64,000 nucleotides of DNA from Pseudoglutamicibacter albus. Its GTDB lineage: Bacteria; Actinomycetota; Actinomycetes; Actinomycetales; Micrococcaceae. Positions 9,437 through 19,729 of this stretch are shown here, one piece after another. Made by a program: the position numbers and the translations under genes. Under the pieces are notes generated by a model. It searched no databases and had not been told where the DNA came from. It saw only the letters and a list, made by a program, of their open reading frames with translations. The DNA lies in the NCBI RefSeq assembly GCF_022346425.1, contig NZ_JAKRCW010000001.1, positions 1 to 64,000 on the forward strand, in the 5' to 3' direction. How positions within the stretch are numbered: the first letter of the stretch is position 1; every line of letters starts with the position of its first letter.

Positions 9437-10162
9437 ATGGCCACCGAGAACCAGAAACCGTCTGCAGCCACGTATCGACGTCGCCGTATTGTGGCACTGA
9501 TTATTCTGCTGATCCTCCTCACTTTAATAACCTTGGGCATCGTGAGTGTCGTTAAATGGGTTTCCGGAGTCTTCGGTGGAGGCAAAACCCAAGCGCAAGA
9601 ACAAAGCCAGCAGCAGCAAGCCGCGGAAGGCTCGAAACAGTCGGGCGAAGAAAATAGCAGCACTGGCGATGCTAAAGATAAGAACACTGGTGATGCCGAA
9701 GATAATAAGAGCACTGGTGATGCTAAAGATGAGAAAGAGGGGGAGGGGCGGCCCAGCCCTCGGCCCGACGGCAGTCAAGAATGCGCGGACGGCGACATCA
9801 AAGTCAGCGCAGCAACCGACAAGAAATCCTATGGCGCGGGTGAAAACCCCGTACTGATCCTCAAAATCAAAAACACCGGTGACGTCCCCTGCACCATGAA
9901 CGTCGGCACCAGCCAACAAGAGTTCGTAGTGACCTCCGGCTCCGACCGGATCTATTCGACCCGCGACTGCCAAAAAGACGCAGAAGACATCAAGCTCAAG
10001 CTTGAAAAAGGCAAAGAGGAAAACGCCCGTTTCACGTGGAACAGAGAACGGTCCCTGCCGGAATGTCAACCGATTTCCGCAAAACCGCTACCAGGTACCT
10101 ACAAACTCAAAGTCAGCCTAGGCTCCAACGAATCCGAACCGGCCGCGTTCCTGCTGAAGTAG
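9437..10162 (+). CDS. Membrane-anchored extracellular protein with Lys/Asp-rich linker
   Basis: About 241 residues: a short basic N-terminus, one membrane segment (about 19-40), a Gln/Ser-rich stretch and three repeats of the form STGDAKDK (about 74-99). A C-terminal beta-sandwich-like domain (about 115-241) contains three Cys and phrases such as LKIKNTGDVPCTMNVG. The last part resembles extracellular Ig-like or DUF4232-like domains, but no family is claimed. The start at 9437 is chosen because TATCCT ends 6 nt before it. It is divergent from mutY, and the two starts lie only 58 bp apart. Confidence 0.7.
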   Translation: MATENQKPSAATYRRRRIVALIILLILLTLITLGIVSVVKWVSGVFGGGKTQAQEQSQQQQAAEGSKQSGEENSSTGDAKDKNTGDAEDNKSTGDAKDEKEGEGRPSPRPDGSQECADGDIKVSAATDKKSYGAGENPVLILKIKNTGDVPCTMNVGTSQQEFVVTSGSDRIYSTRDCQKDAEDIKLKLEKGKEENARFTWNRERSLPECQPISAKPLPGTYKLKVSLGSNESEPAAFLLK

Positions 10163-10193
10163 CCACCGCGCCAGCCCCCACCTGCCGGCAGGG

Positions 10194-11342
10194 TCAGCGG
10201 TAGCGCTCCAACAGACTGTCTTCAGCGAAACGGCTGAGCCCCTCGCGTACGCTGCGGGCGCGGCTTTCGCCGACCCCTTCAATCTCTTGTAGCTCATCGA
10301 CGTTCGCGGCCATGAGCTCCTGCAGGCCATCGAAACGCTGAACCACCCGCTCCACAAGATGCTGAGGCAGCGAAGTAATACCGGACAGCAGCCGGAAACC
10401 GCGCGGTTCAACATGACGGTCAAGATCCGAGGCGCCCTCCGGGAAACCCAAAAGCATCGCGATCTGCCCAAGGTCCACCAGGTGTGGAGAGTCCATGGCA
10501 GCAAGTTGTTGCTCTACCTGGTTGATGTCCACAAGCGTCTCACCGATACCGGCACGGCGTGCCGCGTTCGCGTAGTCCCGCAAAACAACCGAAAGCGACG
10601 GCCCAGCGCCCGTGCTGAGCTCTTCAAGGTGCAAATCAACGAGCCGCCCGTTAACACCCAGTTCAAGGATGTCGTCACGGATCTCCTCTGAAATACGGCG
10701 CACCATCTCAAGCCGCTGGAGCACCATCGCGACATCGCGCACCGTGACAACGTTCTCGATCTCCTGATTCGATAACGCGTTCGTCACCTCAACCAGGCGT
10801 GCCTTATACCGCTCCAGGGTCGAAAGCGCCTGCGTTGCCCGCGCAAGAATCGTCTCAGAACCCTCAAGCTGGTGACGCTGCCCATCAACATAGATGGTGA
10901 TGGTGTTCATCGACTGCGATACCGCGATCACCGGATAGCCGGTCTGAACCGAAGTCTGCTCTGCCGTGCGGTGTCGGGTTCCGGTCTCCGTCGCGGGAAT
11001 AGTCGGGTCAGGAACCAGGTGGATTCCGGCATGCAAGATGCGGGTGACATCCCGGGAGACGATGATCGCGCCATCCATCTTGGCAAGCTCCCGCAGCCTA
11101 GTCGGAGAGAACTCAATATCGATCGGGAACCCGCCAGTGATCAGTTGCTCAAGCCCGCGGTCGAAACCCAGCACGATGAGCGCGCCGGTGCGACCGCGCA
11201 CAATCCGTTCAAGCCCGTCGCGCAACTCAGTGCCGGGCGCGAGCCTGATCATCGTCTGCCGCAGAGCCTCAGCCTGCTCAGGCCGAAGGTCATCGGCCCG
11301 GTAGTGCTCGGCTCGCACATGTTCTGAATAACGAGGCGTCAC
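10194..11342 (-). CDS. disA: DNA integrity scanning protein, diadenylate cyclase
   Basis: Makes cyclic di-AMP from two ATP while scanning DNA. The N-terminal DAC domain shows MDGAIIVS and GTRHRTAEQ, the two catalytic signatures. A helical spine follows, and the C-terminal helix-hairpin-helix domain has LQEIEGVGESRARSVREGL. GTG 11342 (382 residues) is preferred, with AAAGG about 10 nt upstream, because it matches the family N-terminus better. A TAGAAT -10 predicts transcription beginning near ATG 11405, which would add 21 poorly conserved residues. It lies directly downstream of radA, the usual pairing. Confidence 0.93.
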   Translation of the reverse strand: MTPRYSEHVRAEHYRADDLRPEQAEALRQTMIRLAPGTELRDGLERIVRGRTGALIVLGFDRGLEQLITGGFPIDIEFSPTRLRELAKMDGAIIVSRDVTRILHAGIHLVPDPTIPATETGTRHRTAEQTSVQTGYPVIAVSQSMNTITIYVDGQRHQLEGSETILARATQALSTLERYKARLVEVTNALSNQEIENVVTVRDVAMVLQRLEMVRRISEEIRDDILELGVNGRLVDLHLEELSTGAGPSLSVVLRDYANAARRAGIGETLVDINQVEQQLAAMDSPHLVDLGQIAMLLGFPEGASDLDRHVEPRGFRLLSGITSLPQHLVERVVQRFDGLQELMAANVDELQEIEGVGESRARSVREGLSRFAEDSLLERYR

Positions 11343-11448
11343 GTGGGTTGGGTACCTTTCACATCGCGATGCGCAGCCCCGAGCCAGCGGAGCGCGCACG
11401 AACATTCATCTTTATTCTAGAAGCGCTCGCCGGCGGATGGGGCCTCAT

Positions 11449-12843
11449 TTAGGATGAGCCGGCCGGTGTGAAACCTGCTAAATGTAGAGCTTCCGCGAGG
11501 CTCGTTACGGTCCTGACTTCCATTCCGTCAGGGATTTTCCCGGGCCCGTTGGGGGAGGTGGGGACGATCGCTCGCTGATACCCCAAACGGTGCGCTTCAG
11601 CGATGCGCCGGTTAACATCCTGTACCGCACGCACCTCGCCTGCAAGACCGACTTCACCGAACACGATCATGCGTTGGTCCAGAGGGTGGTTCGCTACCGC
11701 CGAGGCCACGGCGAGGCACGCCGCAAGGTCGATCGCGGGCTCAGTCAACCGGACACCGCCCACGGTTGCTACGAAGCAATCTGTCTGGCCTAAGGCGAGC
11801 CCTGCTCGGGATTCCAAGATAGCTAGCAGCATCGAAACCCGGGAAGAATCGAGGCCGGTTGTACTACGACGCGGTGACGGCGTGGTCGCCGCCGTCACTA
11901 GCGCCTGGACTTCAGCGATGAGTGGGCGGCGGCCTTCAACGGTCACGGTGAGGCACGTGCCGGCAACGGGTTGGATGGTGCGTGTACGAAACAGCCCGGA
12001 CGGATCGGCTAGCCCCTCGATACCGGAGTCAGTCAGGTCGAAGCAGCCGACCTCATCGGTGGGGCCGTACCTGTTCTTGACCGCGCGTAGAAGCCGCAGG
12101 CGTGAGTGTTTCTCGCCTTCAAACTGACACACCACATCCACCAGGTGCTCAAGTAGACGCGGCCCGGCGATGGTGCCTTCCTTGGTCACGTGCCCCACAA
12201 CGATTGTGGTGATGCCTTTAGTTTTAGCGGTACCGATCAACGCGGACGCGACTTCACGCACCTGTGAGACCCCGCCCGCTGAACCGGAAACCTCGGCAGA
12301 TGCCAGGGTTTGAACCGAATCCACGATCAACAAGTCCGGCTCAATCTGTTCAACCTGGCCCAACGCGGTCCCCAGGTCTGTTTCCGAGGTTAGATACAGA
12401 TCATCCGAGATGGCTCCGATACGCTCAGCCCTCAACTTCACTTGCGCGGCGGACTCTTCACCCGAGATATAGAGGACCTTCAAACCAGAACGGGCAGACC
12501 GTGCCGCCGCATCGATCAACAGGGTCGACTTACCCACGCCAGGCTCCCCGGCGAGCAGAATCACCGCGCCTGGAACCAAGCCTCCACCTAAGACCCGGTC
12601 GAATTCACCCACGCCAGTAGCCCGATGCACCGCCGGCTGCGAATCGATGTCAGCGATTTTCTGAGCCGGCTTAGCCGCTGAACGCACCTGAGTCAGCTGA
12701 CCCAGCTCAGGGCCAACTTCTTCAACAGATCCCCACGTCCCGCACTCAGGGCAACGACCAACCCACTTGATGGTCGCCCACCCGCACTCCTGGCACCGAA
12801 ACTCACTCGACTTTCGGGACGCCTTTTTCCCAGAAGAACTCAT
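11449..12843 (-). CDS. radA: DNA repair protein RadA
   Basis: A branch-migration helicase-like protein of 464 residues. In order it has a C4 zinc finger (FRCQECGW...GRCPECGTW), a RecA-like domain with Walker A GEPGVGKST, the RadA-specific motif as KNRYG (the common form is KNRFG) and a Lon-protease-like C-terminal domain. The ATG at 12843 follows TAGGGT by 6 nt, so it is probably leaderless. disA follows after about 45-100 nt depending on its start, which suggests a DNA-damage-related operon, although disA also seems to have its own promoter. Confidence 0.95.
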   Translation of the reverse strand: MSSSGKKASRKSSEFRCQECGWATIKWVGRCPECGTWGSVEEVGPELGQLTQVRSAAKPAQKIADIDSQPAVHRATGVGEFDRVLGGGLVPGAVILLAGEPGVGKSTLLIDAAARSARSGLKVLYISGEESAAQVKLRAERIGAISDDLYLTSETDLGTALGQVEQIEPDLLIVDSVQTLASAEVSGSAGGVSQVREVASALIGTAKTKGITTIVVGHVTKEGTIAGPRLLEHLVDVVCQFEGEKHSRLRLLRAVKNRYGPTDEVGCFDLTDSGIEGLADPSGLFRTRTIQPVAGTCLTVTVEGRRPLIAEVQALVTAATTPSPRRSTTGLDSSRVSMLLAILESRAGLALGQTDCFVATVGGVRLTEPAIDLAACLAVASAVANHPLDQRMIVFGEVGLAGEVRAVQDVNRRIAEAHRLGYQRAIVPTSPNGPGKIPDGMEVRTVTSLAEALHLAGFTPAGSS

Positions 12844-12940
12844 GCCCCAACCCTACGCAGATACCCTGACACTTTGTTCACGCAGGCCCGCTCCGCCAAA
12901 GCATCCCGCCACAGCAGCAACCCCGCCGCAACAACGCACG

Positions 12941-14086
12941 CTAGATGCGGGGCAGGTATTCCGATGCGGCGTCGCGCGGGACTCCGGTTGCGTGCAGAAT
13001 ATCCACGGCAGTAGGCCGCAACAGCATAATCAGCGTGGTCAACTGCATGGTCTCGGCACGCCACGAGGCCGCATCCAAGTCGCCCACGACCTCCTCCATG
13101 ATCGAGCGGGCACGGCGCCGCATCATGTTCGCAGACCCCGTTGAGGTCTCCGCTGCCGAGTTCGCCAAAGCGTTCATCGCATCAGCGAACCCCTCAAACA
13201 GAGTGTGTAAGCGTTCCCGTTGTTCCGCATCGGGCGCCAAGGTGTTCAAAAGCCCCGCGGCACGCCGAGCCACCACGTTGAGCCCACGCAGAATCAGGTC
13301 AGCAACCTCCAAAAGCTGCTCCTGATCACTCAACTCATGACGGTGCCGCCGCCCCAAAACACTCAACTTCGCGTAATCGTTGGAGGTCTTGATCTCTTGC
13401 CGCGCCTGATCAACCAGCGTGCTAGCGTTACGCACCCGCACCAGCGTGTGCCACGCGGCCTGCGAATCTGAACGCTCAAGCGCTTCACCCAACTCACGGA
13501 AACACTGACTGACCTCCCGCAGCAGGCCCGAAAGTTTCGCCGCTGGCGCTCGCCGTGGGTCGCGTGGCCACATCAGCATCAAGAGTAGGCCCACGGTGCC
13601 GCCGATGATCGCGTCGATGGATCTGGTGAACGGGCCGCCGTAGGGGATGGGTAGCAGCACAACCAGCAGGGATTGGACGCCGAGTTGGGTTGCGAAGATC
13701 ACGCCGGGGTCAAGGAAGCGTGCAAGCACGAGGGAGAGGAACACGACGATCGCGGCCTGCCATACGCCCCTGCCCAACAGCGTCATCAGCACGTCGCCTA
13801 ACACGATGCCGAGCGTGCACCCGAGCGCGACCTCAAGGGTTCTGCGCAAGTGGGACGATGTCGCGAAGCCGAGCACGATGAGGGCGCTGGTTGCGGCGAA
13901 GATCGGTTGTTGGTGGCCGAGCACTTTTTCTGCGAACCAGAAAGAGAACACTGACCCGACTGTCGCGAAGATGATCCGGGTCATGGAGATCTGTACCCGG
14001 CGGAGGCCACCTTTGAGGCGGGCCTTGAGGTGGCGCATGGCTGCGCTCGATGCGCGGGGTAGCTTCCGCTTGCTGCGTGTGCTCAT
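12941..14086 (-). CDS. FUSC-type (aromatic acid exporter-like) membrane protein
   Basis: About 381 residues. The N-terminal half has some six hydrophobic segments (about 36-175), including the typical QQPIFAATSALIVLG and DAIIGGTVGLLLMLMWP. The C-terminal half is a soluble helical domain with many Arg and Glu. This layout matches FUSC/ArAE-like proteins, of which some export aromatic acids, but the substrate here is unknown. The ATG at 14086 has AAGGAGG 8 nt upstream. It is transcribed away from pstS. Confidence 0.75.
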   Translation of the reverse strand: MSTRSKRKLPRASSAAMRHLKARLKGGLRRVQISMTRIIFATVGSVFSFWFAEKVLGHQQPIFAATSALIVLGFATSSHLRRTLEVALGCTLGIVLGDVLMTLLGRGVWQAAIVVFLSLVLARFLDPGVIFATQLGVQSLLVVLLPIPYGGPFTRSIDAIIGGTVGLLLMLMWPRDPRRAPAAKLSGLLREVSQCFRELGEALERSDSQAAWHTLVRVRNASTLVDQARQEIKTSNDYAKLSVLGRRHRHELSDQEQLLEVADLILRGLNVVARRAAGLLNTLAPDAEQRERLHTLFEGFADAMNALANSAAETSTGSANMMRRRARSIMEEVVGDLDAASWRAETMQLTTLIMLLRPTAVDILHATGVPRDAASEYLPRI

Positions 14087-14151
14087 CCCGCGCACCTCCT
14101 TACACCCAATGTGATCAATATCTATCCTCCATTCTTACACCACCCCAAATA

Positions 14152-14169
14152 GTTCACCTGTTGTTCACA
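14152..14169 (+). promoter_or_regulatory. PHO-box-like direct repeat before pstS
   Basis: GTTCACC at 14152-14158 is followed exactly 11 nt later by GTTCACA at 14163-14169. PhoP boxes of streptomycetes and relatives are 11-nt direct-repeat units with GTTCACC cores. The position, about 95 nt before pstS, fits control of the phosphate operon by PhoR-PhoP. Confidence 0.7.
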
Positions 14170-14264
14170 TAAGGCCACAGGTTCCGTTACCTTGCGTGGT
14201 TAGCGTCTAGAGCGTCGCCGCAAAACCGCGGCACTCGCCTCCCCAGGAATGAAAGAGAAAGACC

Positions 14265-15380
14265 GTGCAGATTAAGCACTTCGGCCGTACGGCTGCAATC
14301 CTGTCCATCGCGGCCCTGGGCCTCACCGCATGTGGCCAGGCAAACAACACTTCCGGCTCCTCGGACAAAGACTCCGGCAACGGCGACGCCAAGCAGGTTT
14401 CCGGCACCCTTTCCGGTGCTGGCGCTTCCTCGCAGGAATCCGCTATTGGCGCATGGACCGCTGGTCTGAAGGAATCCCAGAAGGACCTCAACGTCCAGTA
14501 CAACCCAGCTGGTTCCGGTGCTGGCCGTAAGGCATTCCTCTCCGGCCAGGCTTCCTTCGCAGGCTCCGACGCTTCCATCAAGGAAGAAGAAGTTGCTGAC
14601 GCAGAGAAGATGTGCGGCCCAGAGGGCGCAATCAACATCCCTGCATACATTTCCCCAATCGCGATCGTCGTGAACCTCGAGGGCGTTGACGAGATCAACC
14701 TCGATGCCGAGACGCTGGCGAAGATCTTCGCTGAGGACATCACCACCTGGAACGACCCAGCGATCGCCGCACTCAACGAGGGTGTTGACCTTCCAGACAC
14801 CAAGATCATCCCAGTGCACCGCGCTGACAAGTCCGGTACCACCGACAACTTCACCGATTACCTCGCTGAGAACGCTAAGGACGCTTGGCCAGCAGGTAAC
14901 GTCGAAGAGTGGCCATCCGACCTCGGCGGCGAAGCGGCACAGGGCACCTCCGCACTGGTTGGTGTTGTCCAGAAGAGCAACGGCGCTATCGGCTACGCCG
15001 ACAAATCCGCAGCTGGCGACCTGACCCTTGCGAAGATCAAGGTCGGCGAGAACTTCCAGGCCCCAGAGGAAGAAGCAGCAGCTAAGTCTGTTGAAATCTC
15101 GGACCGCGTTGAAAGCAAGAACGAGAACGACATGGCTGTGCGCATCAACCGCACCTCCACCGAAGAGGGCACCTACCCACTCGTCCTCGTCTCCTACCAC
15201 ATCTACTGCTCCACCTATAAGGATCAGTCGACCGTGGACATGGTCCAGGCATGGGGCCACTACGTGGTCAGCGAAGACGGCCAGAACGCTGCCCAGGCAG
15301 CTGCTGGCTCCGCACCAATGACCGAAGCAATGCGTAAGGACGCCGAAAAGGCAATCGACGCCATCAAGGTCGCCGAGTAA
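14265..15380 (+). CDS. pstS: Phosphate ABC transporter substrate-binding lipoprotein
   Basis: Captures phosphate outside the membrane. The signal peptide ends in the lipobox LTAC with Cys23 as lipid anchor. A Ser/Asp/Gly-rich linker is followed by the PBP fold with GAGASSQ (phosphate-contacting loop) and DKSGTTDNFTDYL. It starts at GTG 14265 with an A/G-rich ribosome site upstream. It is the first gene of pstS-pstC-pstA-pstB and follows the PHO-box-like repeat. The codon usage (strong GCA/CCA/TCC preference) suggests high expression. Confidence 0.96.
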   Translation: MQIKHFGRTAAILSIAALGLTACGQANNTSGSSDKDSGNGDAKQVSGTLSGAGASSQESAIGAWTAGLKESQKDLNVQYNPAGSGAGRKAFLSGQASFAGSDASIKEEEVADAEKMCGPEGAINIPAYISPIAIVVNLEGVDEINLDAETLAKIFAEDITTWNDPAIAALNEGVDLPDTKIIPVHRADKSGTTDNFTDYLAENAKDAWPAGNVEEWPSDLGGEAAQGTSALVGVVQKSNGAIGYADKSAAGDLTLAKIKVGENFQAPEEEAAAKSVEISDRVESKNENDMAVRINRTSTEEGTYPLVLVSYHIYCSTYKDQSTVDMVQAWGHYVVSEDGQNAAQAAAGSAPMTEAMRKDAEKAIDAIKVAE

Positions 15381-15478
15381 CGCATACCTGTGACGGGCGG
15401 CCGGCTTGAATGCCGGCCGCCCGACCACGCATCTAAGCCCCCACATCCCACTGGATTCACCCGCACAGGAGCAATCTC

Positions 15479-16426
15479 GTGACTTCCCCATCGCTGGCAC
15501 CAAAGAGTGGCCCGCTCGATGAAAAGGCGAAAGGCCGAGTCGGAGACAAAGTATTCTCCGGCACCGCCTTGGTAGCCGGCATCATCATCCTTGTCATCCT
15601 CGTCTTCGTCTCGGTCTTCCTGGTCACCCAGTCCATTCCGGCGCTGACTGCAGACCCAGCAGACATCACAGGCGGCAAGGGCTTCCTCAACTACGTCCTG
15701 CCGCTAGCGATCGGTACCCTCATCGCCGCCGGCATCGCATTGCTCCTAGCAACACCAGTCGCAGTTGGTGTTGCATTGTTCATTTCCCACTTCGCGCCCC
15801 GCCGCATGGCGAAAACGGTCGGCTATGTGATCGACCTTCTCGCAGCGATCCCATCGGTCGTCTACGGTGCATGGGGCATGGCCGTGCTCGGCCCAGCGAT
15901 GGTCGGGATCTTCAACTGGCTGCACGACAACCTCGGATTCATCCCGATCTTCGGTGACCCATCCCAGACCGGCCGAACACTCATGACCGCATCGGTCGTG
16001 CTCGCGGTGATGATCCTGCCGATCATCACCGCGCTCTCCCGCGAAATCTTCGTCCAAACCCCTAAACTTCACGAAGAAGCAGCGCTGGCACTCGGCGCAA
16101 CCCGTTGGGAAATGATCCGCATGGCAGTCTTCCCATTCGCCCGCGCCGGCGTCGTCTCCGCAATCATGCTCGGCCTCGGCCGCGCCCTCGGCGAAACCAT
16201 GGCAGTCGCAATGGTGCTCTCCGCAGGTGGCCTTACCATCAACCTCATCGGTTCCGGTAACTCCACCATCCCGGCAGACATCGCCCTGCACTTCCCAGAG
16301 TCCTCCGGCCTACGCGCCAACGAACTCATCGCGGCCGGCCTGGTCCTCTTCATCATCACCCTCATCGTGAACCTGATCGCACGGTGGATCGTGTCCCGTC
16401 ACAAAGAATTCGACGGAGCTAACTAA
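15479..16426 (+). CDS. pstC: Phosphate ABC transporter permease PstC
   Basis: An inner-membrane permease of 315 residues with about six transmembrane segments. It carries the BPD-type EAA loop (EEAALALGATRWEMIRMAVFP, about 200-220), which contacts PstB. The GTG start at 15479 has GGAG 9 nt upstream. The stop lies one base before the pstA ATG, so the two subunits of the channel are translated together. Confidence 0.95.
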   Translation: MTSPSLAPKSGPLDEKAKGRVGDKVFSGTALVAGIIILVILVFVSVFLVTQSIPALTADPADITGGKGFLNYVLPLAIGTLIAAGIALLLATPVAVGVALFISHFAPRRMAKTVGYVIDLLAAIPSVVYGAWGMAVLGPAMVGIFNWLHDNLGFIPIFGDPSQTGRTLMTASVVLAVMILPIITALSREIFVQTPKLHEEAALALGATRWEMIRMAVFPFARAGVVSAIMLGLGRALGETMAVAMVLSAGGLTINLIGSGNSTIPADIALHFPESSGLRANELIAAGLVLFIITLIVNLIARWIVSRHKEFDGAN

Positions 16427-16427
16427 C

Positions 16428-17639
16428 ATGACCCGCCCGAATCACGAACACAGCTCCCAAAAGTCTGAGGTAAAACCAGTGAACGCGACCGAACAGCGCA
16501 CCAAAACCACACCAGAGGGGGAACGTCGCCACGGCCGTAGCCGCCTCACCTCCGGACAAATGCCACGATGGGGCGAGCCACTCATCGGCGTCATCTCGCT
16601 GATCCTCGGCGCCGCCATCGTAGCGCTCATCGGCTTCAACATCGCAGGCTGGCTCTGCGTCTCCGCGATCATCTTCCTGATCGTCGACTACGTTGCAACC
16701 CTGCTGGTAGCCAACCGCCGCCAAGCGGCCAACACGCTAGCCCGCAACCTCATCGTCGGCGCGTTCCTCATCGCGCTGGTCCCACTCGTCTCAGTCATCT
16801 GGACCGTTGTCGCCAACGGCTCCAAAGCGATCGTCGCGCCAGGGTTCTTCGCATCCGACATGCAAGGACAGATCGCGATCGCCGACATCCAGCACGCCCG
16901 CGAAGGCGGCCCGCTCATCGGCGGTATCAAGCACGCACTCATCGGTACGTTGCTCATCACCCTCGCAGCCACCGTGATCTCCGTGCCGATCGGTCTGCTG
17001 ACCTCGATCTACCTCGTCGAATACGCACGCGACAACTGGCTCTCTAAGGTCATCCGCTTCTTCGTTGACGTCATGACCGGTATCCCATCAATCGTCGCGG
17101 GTCTGTTCGCGGCCGGTATCTCCGCCTACGTGATGCTCGACCTGTTCCAGATGCGGCCAGGCTCCCAGCTGATCGGTTTCTCTGCAGCGATCGGTTTGTC
17201 AGTGCTCATGATCCCGGTTGTGGTCCGCTCAACCGAAGAAATGCTGCGCGTTGTCCCGAACGAGCTGCGCGAAGCGTCAGCGGCACTCGGCGTACGCAAG
17301 TGGCGCACCATCATGAAGGTTGTCCTCCCAACCGCGCTATCCGGTATCGCATCCGGCGTCACCATCGCTATCGCACGCGTCATCGGTGAAACCGCACCGA
17401 TCCTGGTGACCGCAGGTACCGCATCAGTCGTGAACTTCAACCTGTTCAAGGACTGGATGATGGCGCTACCGGTCTTCATCTACCGCCAGCTGAACTACCC
17501 GGCAGCACCAGCCGCGCAAGACGCATCGACCCTACGCGCATGGGGTGCAGCGCTTGTCCTGATCATCATCGTGATGCTGCTGAACCTGCTGGCACGCATC
17601 ATCGCTAAGATGTTCGCACCGAAGCAGGCCGGCCGCTAA
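16428..17639 (+). CDS. pstA: Phosphate ABC transporter permease PstA, with N-terminal extension
   Basis: Second half of the phosphate channel. The C-terminal 290 residues match PstA, with the EAA loop REASAALGVRKWRTIMKVVLP at about 280-300. The total of 403 residues is about 100 more than many PstA proteins. The extra N-terminal part has a charged stretch and two added hydrophobic segments (about 50-90). A start further in is possible, but the ATG one base after the pstC stop is the natural one. Confidence 0.93.
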   Translation: MTRPNHEHSSQKSEVKPVNATEQRTKTTPEGERRHGRSRLTSGQMPRWGEPLIGVISLILGAAIVALIGFNIAGWLCVSAIIFLIVDYVATLLVANRRQAANTLARNLIVGAFLIALVPLVSVIWTVVANGSKAIVAPGFFASDMQGQIAIADIQHAREGGPLIGGIKHALIGTLLITLAATVISVPIGLLTSIYLVEYARDNWLSKVIRFFVDVMTGIPSIVAGLFAAGISAYVMLDLFQMRPGSQLIGFSAAIGLSVLMIPVVVRSTEEMLRVVPNELREASAALGVRKWRTIMKVVLPTALSGIASGVTIAIARVIGETAPILVTAGTASVVNFNLFKDWMMALPVFIYRQLNYPAAPAAQDASTLRAWGAALVLIIIVMLLNLLARIIAKMFAPKQAGR

Positions 17640-17692
17640 AGGAACCGGGTGGTACGGAACACGCCAGCCACCCCACACACGAGCTCTCATAG

Positions 17693-17734
17693 ACCACTGA
17701 CCACAGGTCACACCAACCACTGACCACCAGGTCA
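17693..17734. repeat. Two near-identical 18-19 bp direct repeats before pstB
   Basis: ACCACTGACCACAGGTCA (17693-17710) and ACCACTGACCACCAGGTCA (17716-17734) lie in the 115-nt pstA-pstB gap. Each contains a small TGACC...GGTCA palindrome. They may affect RNA stability or an internal promoter for pstB, but no function is shown. Confidence 0.6.
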
Positions 17735-17754
17735 AAGTGAAGGAAATAAAAACT

Positions 17755-18534
<780 letters not shown>

Positions 18535-18590
18535 ACCACGCCGCGGAGCTACGAGCGTGCAGTAGCGGCGGCGAAACAATAGCCACACCA

Positions 18591-18633
18591 CGATGGTGGC
18601 GCCTGCAGACAGCGGGCGCCACCATCGCTGTTT
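18591..18633 (+). terminator. Terminator after pstB
   Basis: A 13-bp perfect stem (CGATGGTGGCGCC at 18591-18603 with its complement at 18615-18627) has an 11-nt loop and is followed by CTGTTT. It closes the pst operon before the convergent pit gene. Confidence 0.85.
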
Positions 18634-18715
18634 AAGCGGAAGATGTGCTGGCTGGGTGCTGGACGGGTTGGCCGCGGCGCAGGCTGGCCGCTGCGCAAGG
18701 CGGGGCAGCGGTGCG

Positions 18716-19729
18716 CTACCCGATGAGTGGGGACGCGGCGAGGTACAGGACGGCGCTGACGAGGAAGGTCACCACCGGTGTCATGAGCCAGTAAGCCGCG
18801 ACTTCAACGGCGCGGCGCTGATTCACGGTCATGTGACGTTGTGTGAGGCCGGCACCGAGTAGCGAAGTTGTGACGGACTGGGTTGAAGAGATCGGTAAGT
18901 GGAAGGCGATCGAACCGAAGAACACGAGCAGGGAAGAAGAAACTTTCGCCATGCCTGCCCGCAACGGGTCCAGCTGCACGAGCCGCGTTGAGAGGGTATA
19001 GGTTATGCGCCAACCTCCCACAAGCATTCCCGCACCCAGGATCACCGCGGTGATGATCTCGAAACCATGCATGTCACCGTAATCGAAATCTAATCCGGCG
19101 GTAGCGGTCATAACAAGCAGGAAGACAGCCAAACGCTGGCCGTCCTGCAGCCCGTGAGCGAACGCCACCGCAGCGGTCGCGATCGCCTGGGAAACCCGGC
19201 CAATCCGGTCAGCAGATTTCGGTGTCTGATACCGCATGAGCCACGCCGCCGGGATCATGATCAGTATCGACAACAGTGGCGCAACAAGCACCGTGACCGC
19301 AAGCGGAATAAGGATCGCCAACAACAAGGTCAGCCACACGCCCGTGTTCTCCATGTGGCCCATCGTTATCGCCGCTACCAAGGCGCCTACAAGCCCGCCG
19401 TACATCCCGTGGGTTTGGGAGGTCGGTTGTCCACGCCACCACGTGAACAAAGCCCACATAGCCGCCGATGCCAGCGCCGCCATCGCCATCACGAGGCCCG
19501 CAGGACCGGGCGCCAAAGCCAGCTCGAATTGGTCTTGAAACGCGATCCCCAGCCCCGTCGAGAGAAACGTGCCGGCCGCAGCGAAACCGGCCACAACAAT
19601 CGTTGCGATACCAGGGGTCAAAGCACGTGTACGCACCGAGGTCGCAACAGCGTTGGACGCGTCATGGAAACCGTTGAGGAACGTGACCAAAGCCCACAGC
19701 AGGCACGCACACACCAAAAGGAAACCCAT
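18716..19729 (-). CDS. pit: Low-affinity inorganic phosphate transporter (Pit/PHO4 family)
   Basis: A 337-residue membrane protein with about ten hydrophobic segments. The N-terminal PHO4 signature NGFHDASNAVATSV (about 19-32) is canonical. The second-half repeat motifs are altered: AFAHGLQDGQ where many Pit proteins have a SHGxNDAQ form, and PISSTQSVTTS where a P-x-STTH form is common. It is probably a metal-phosphate symporter, though the divergence leaves room for another anion such as sulfate. It starts immediately after the stop of the DUF47 gene (TAA then ATG). Confidence 0.85.
   Translation of the reverse strand: MGFLLVCACLLWALVTFLNGFHDASNAVATSVRTRALTPGIATIVVAGFAAAGTFLSTGLGIAFQDQFELALAPGPAGLVMAMAALASAAMWALFTWWRGQPTSQTHGMYGGLVGALVAAITMGHMENTGVWLTLLLAILIPLAVTVLVAPLLSILIMIPAAWLMRYQTPKSADRIGRVSQAIATAAVAFAHGLQDGQRLAVFLLVMTATAGLDFDYGDMHGFEIITAVILGAGMLVGGWRITYTLSTRLVQLDPLRAGMAKVSSSLLVFFGSIAFHLPISSTQSVTTSLLGAGLTQRHMTVNQRRAVEVAAYWLMTPVVTFLVSAVLYLAASPLIG

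Noticed and set aside
14187-15503. 438-codon minus-strand frame opposite pstS
   Set aside because: An antisense shadow caused by strong codon bias in pstS.
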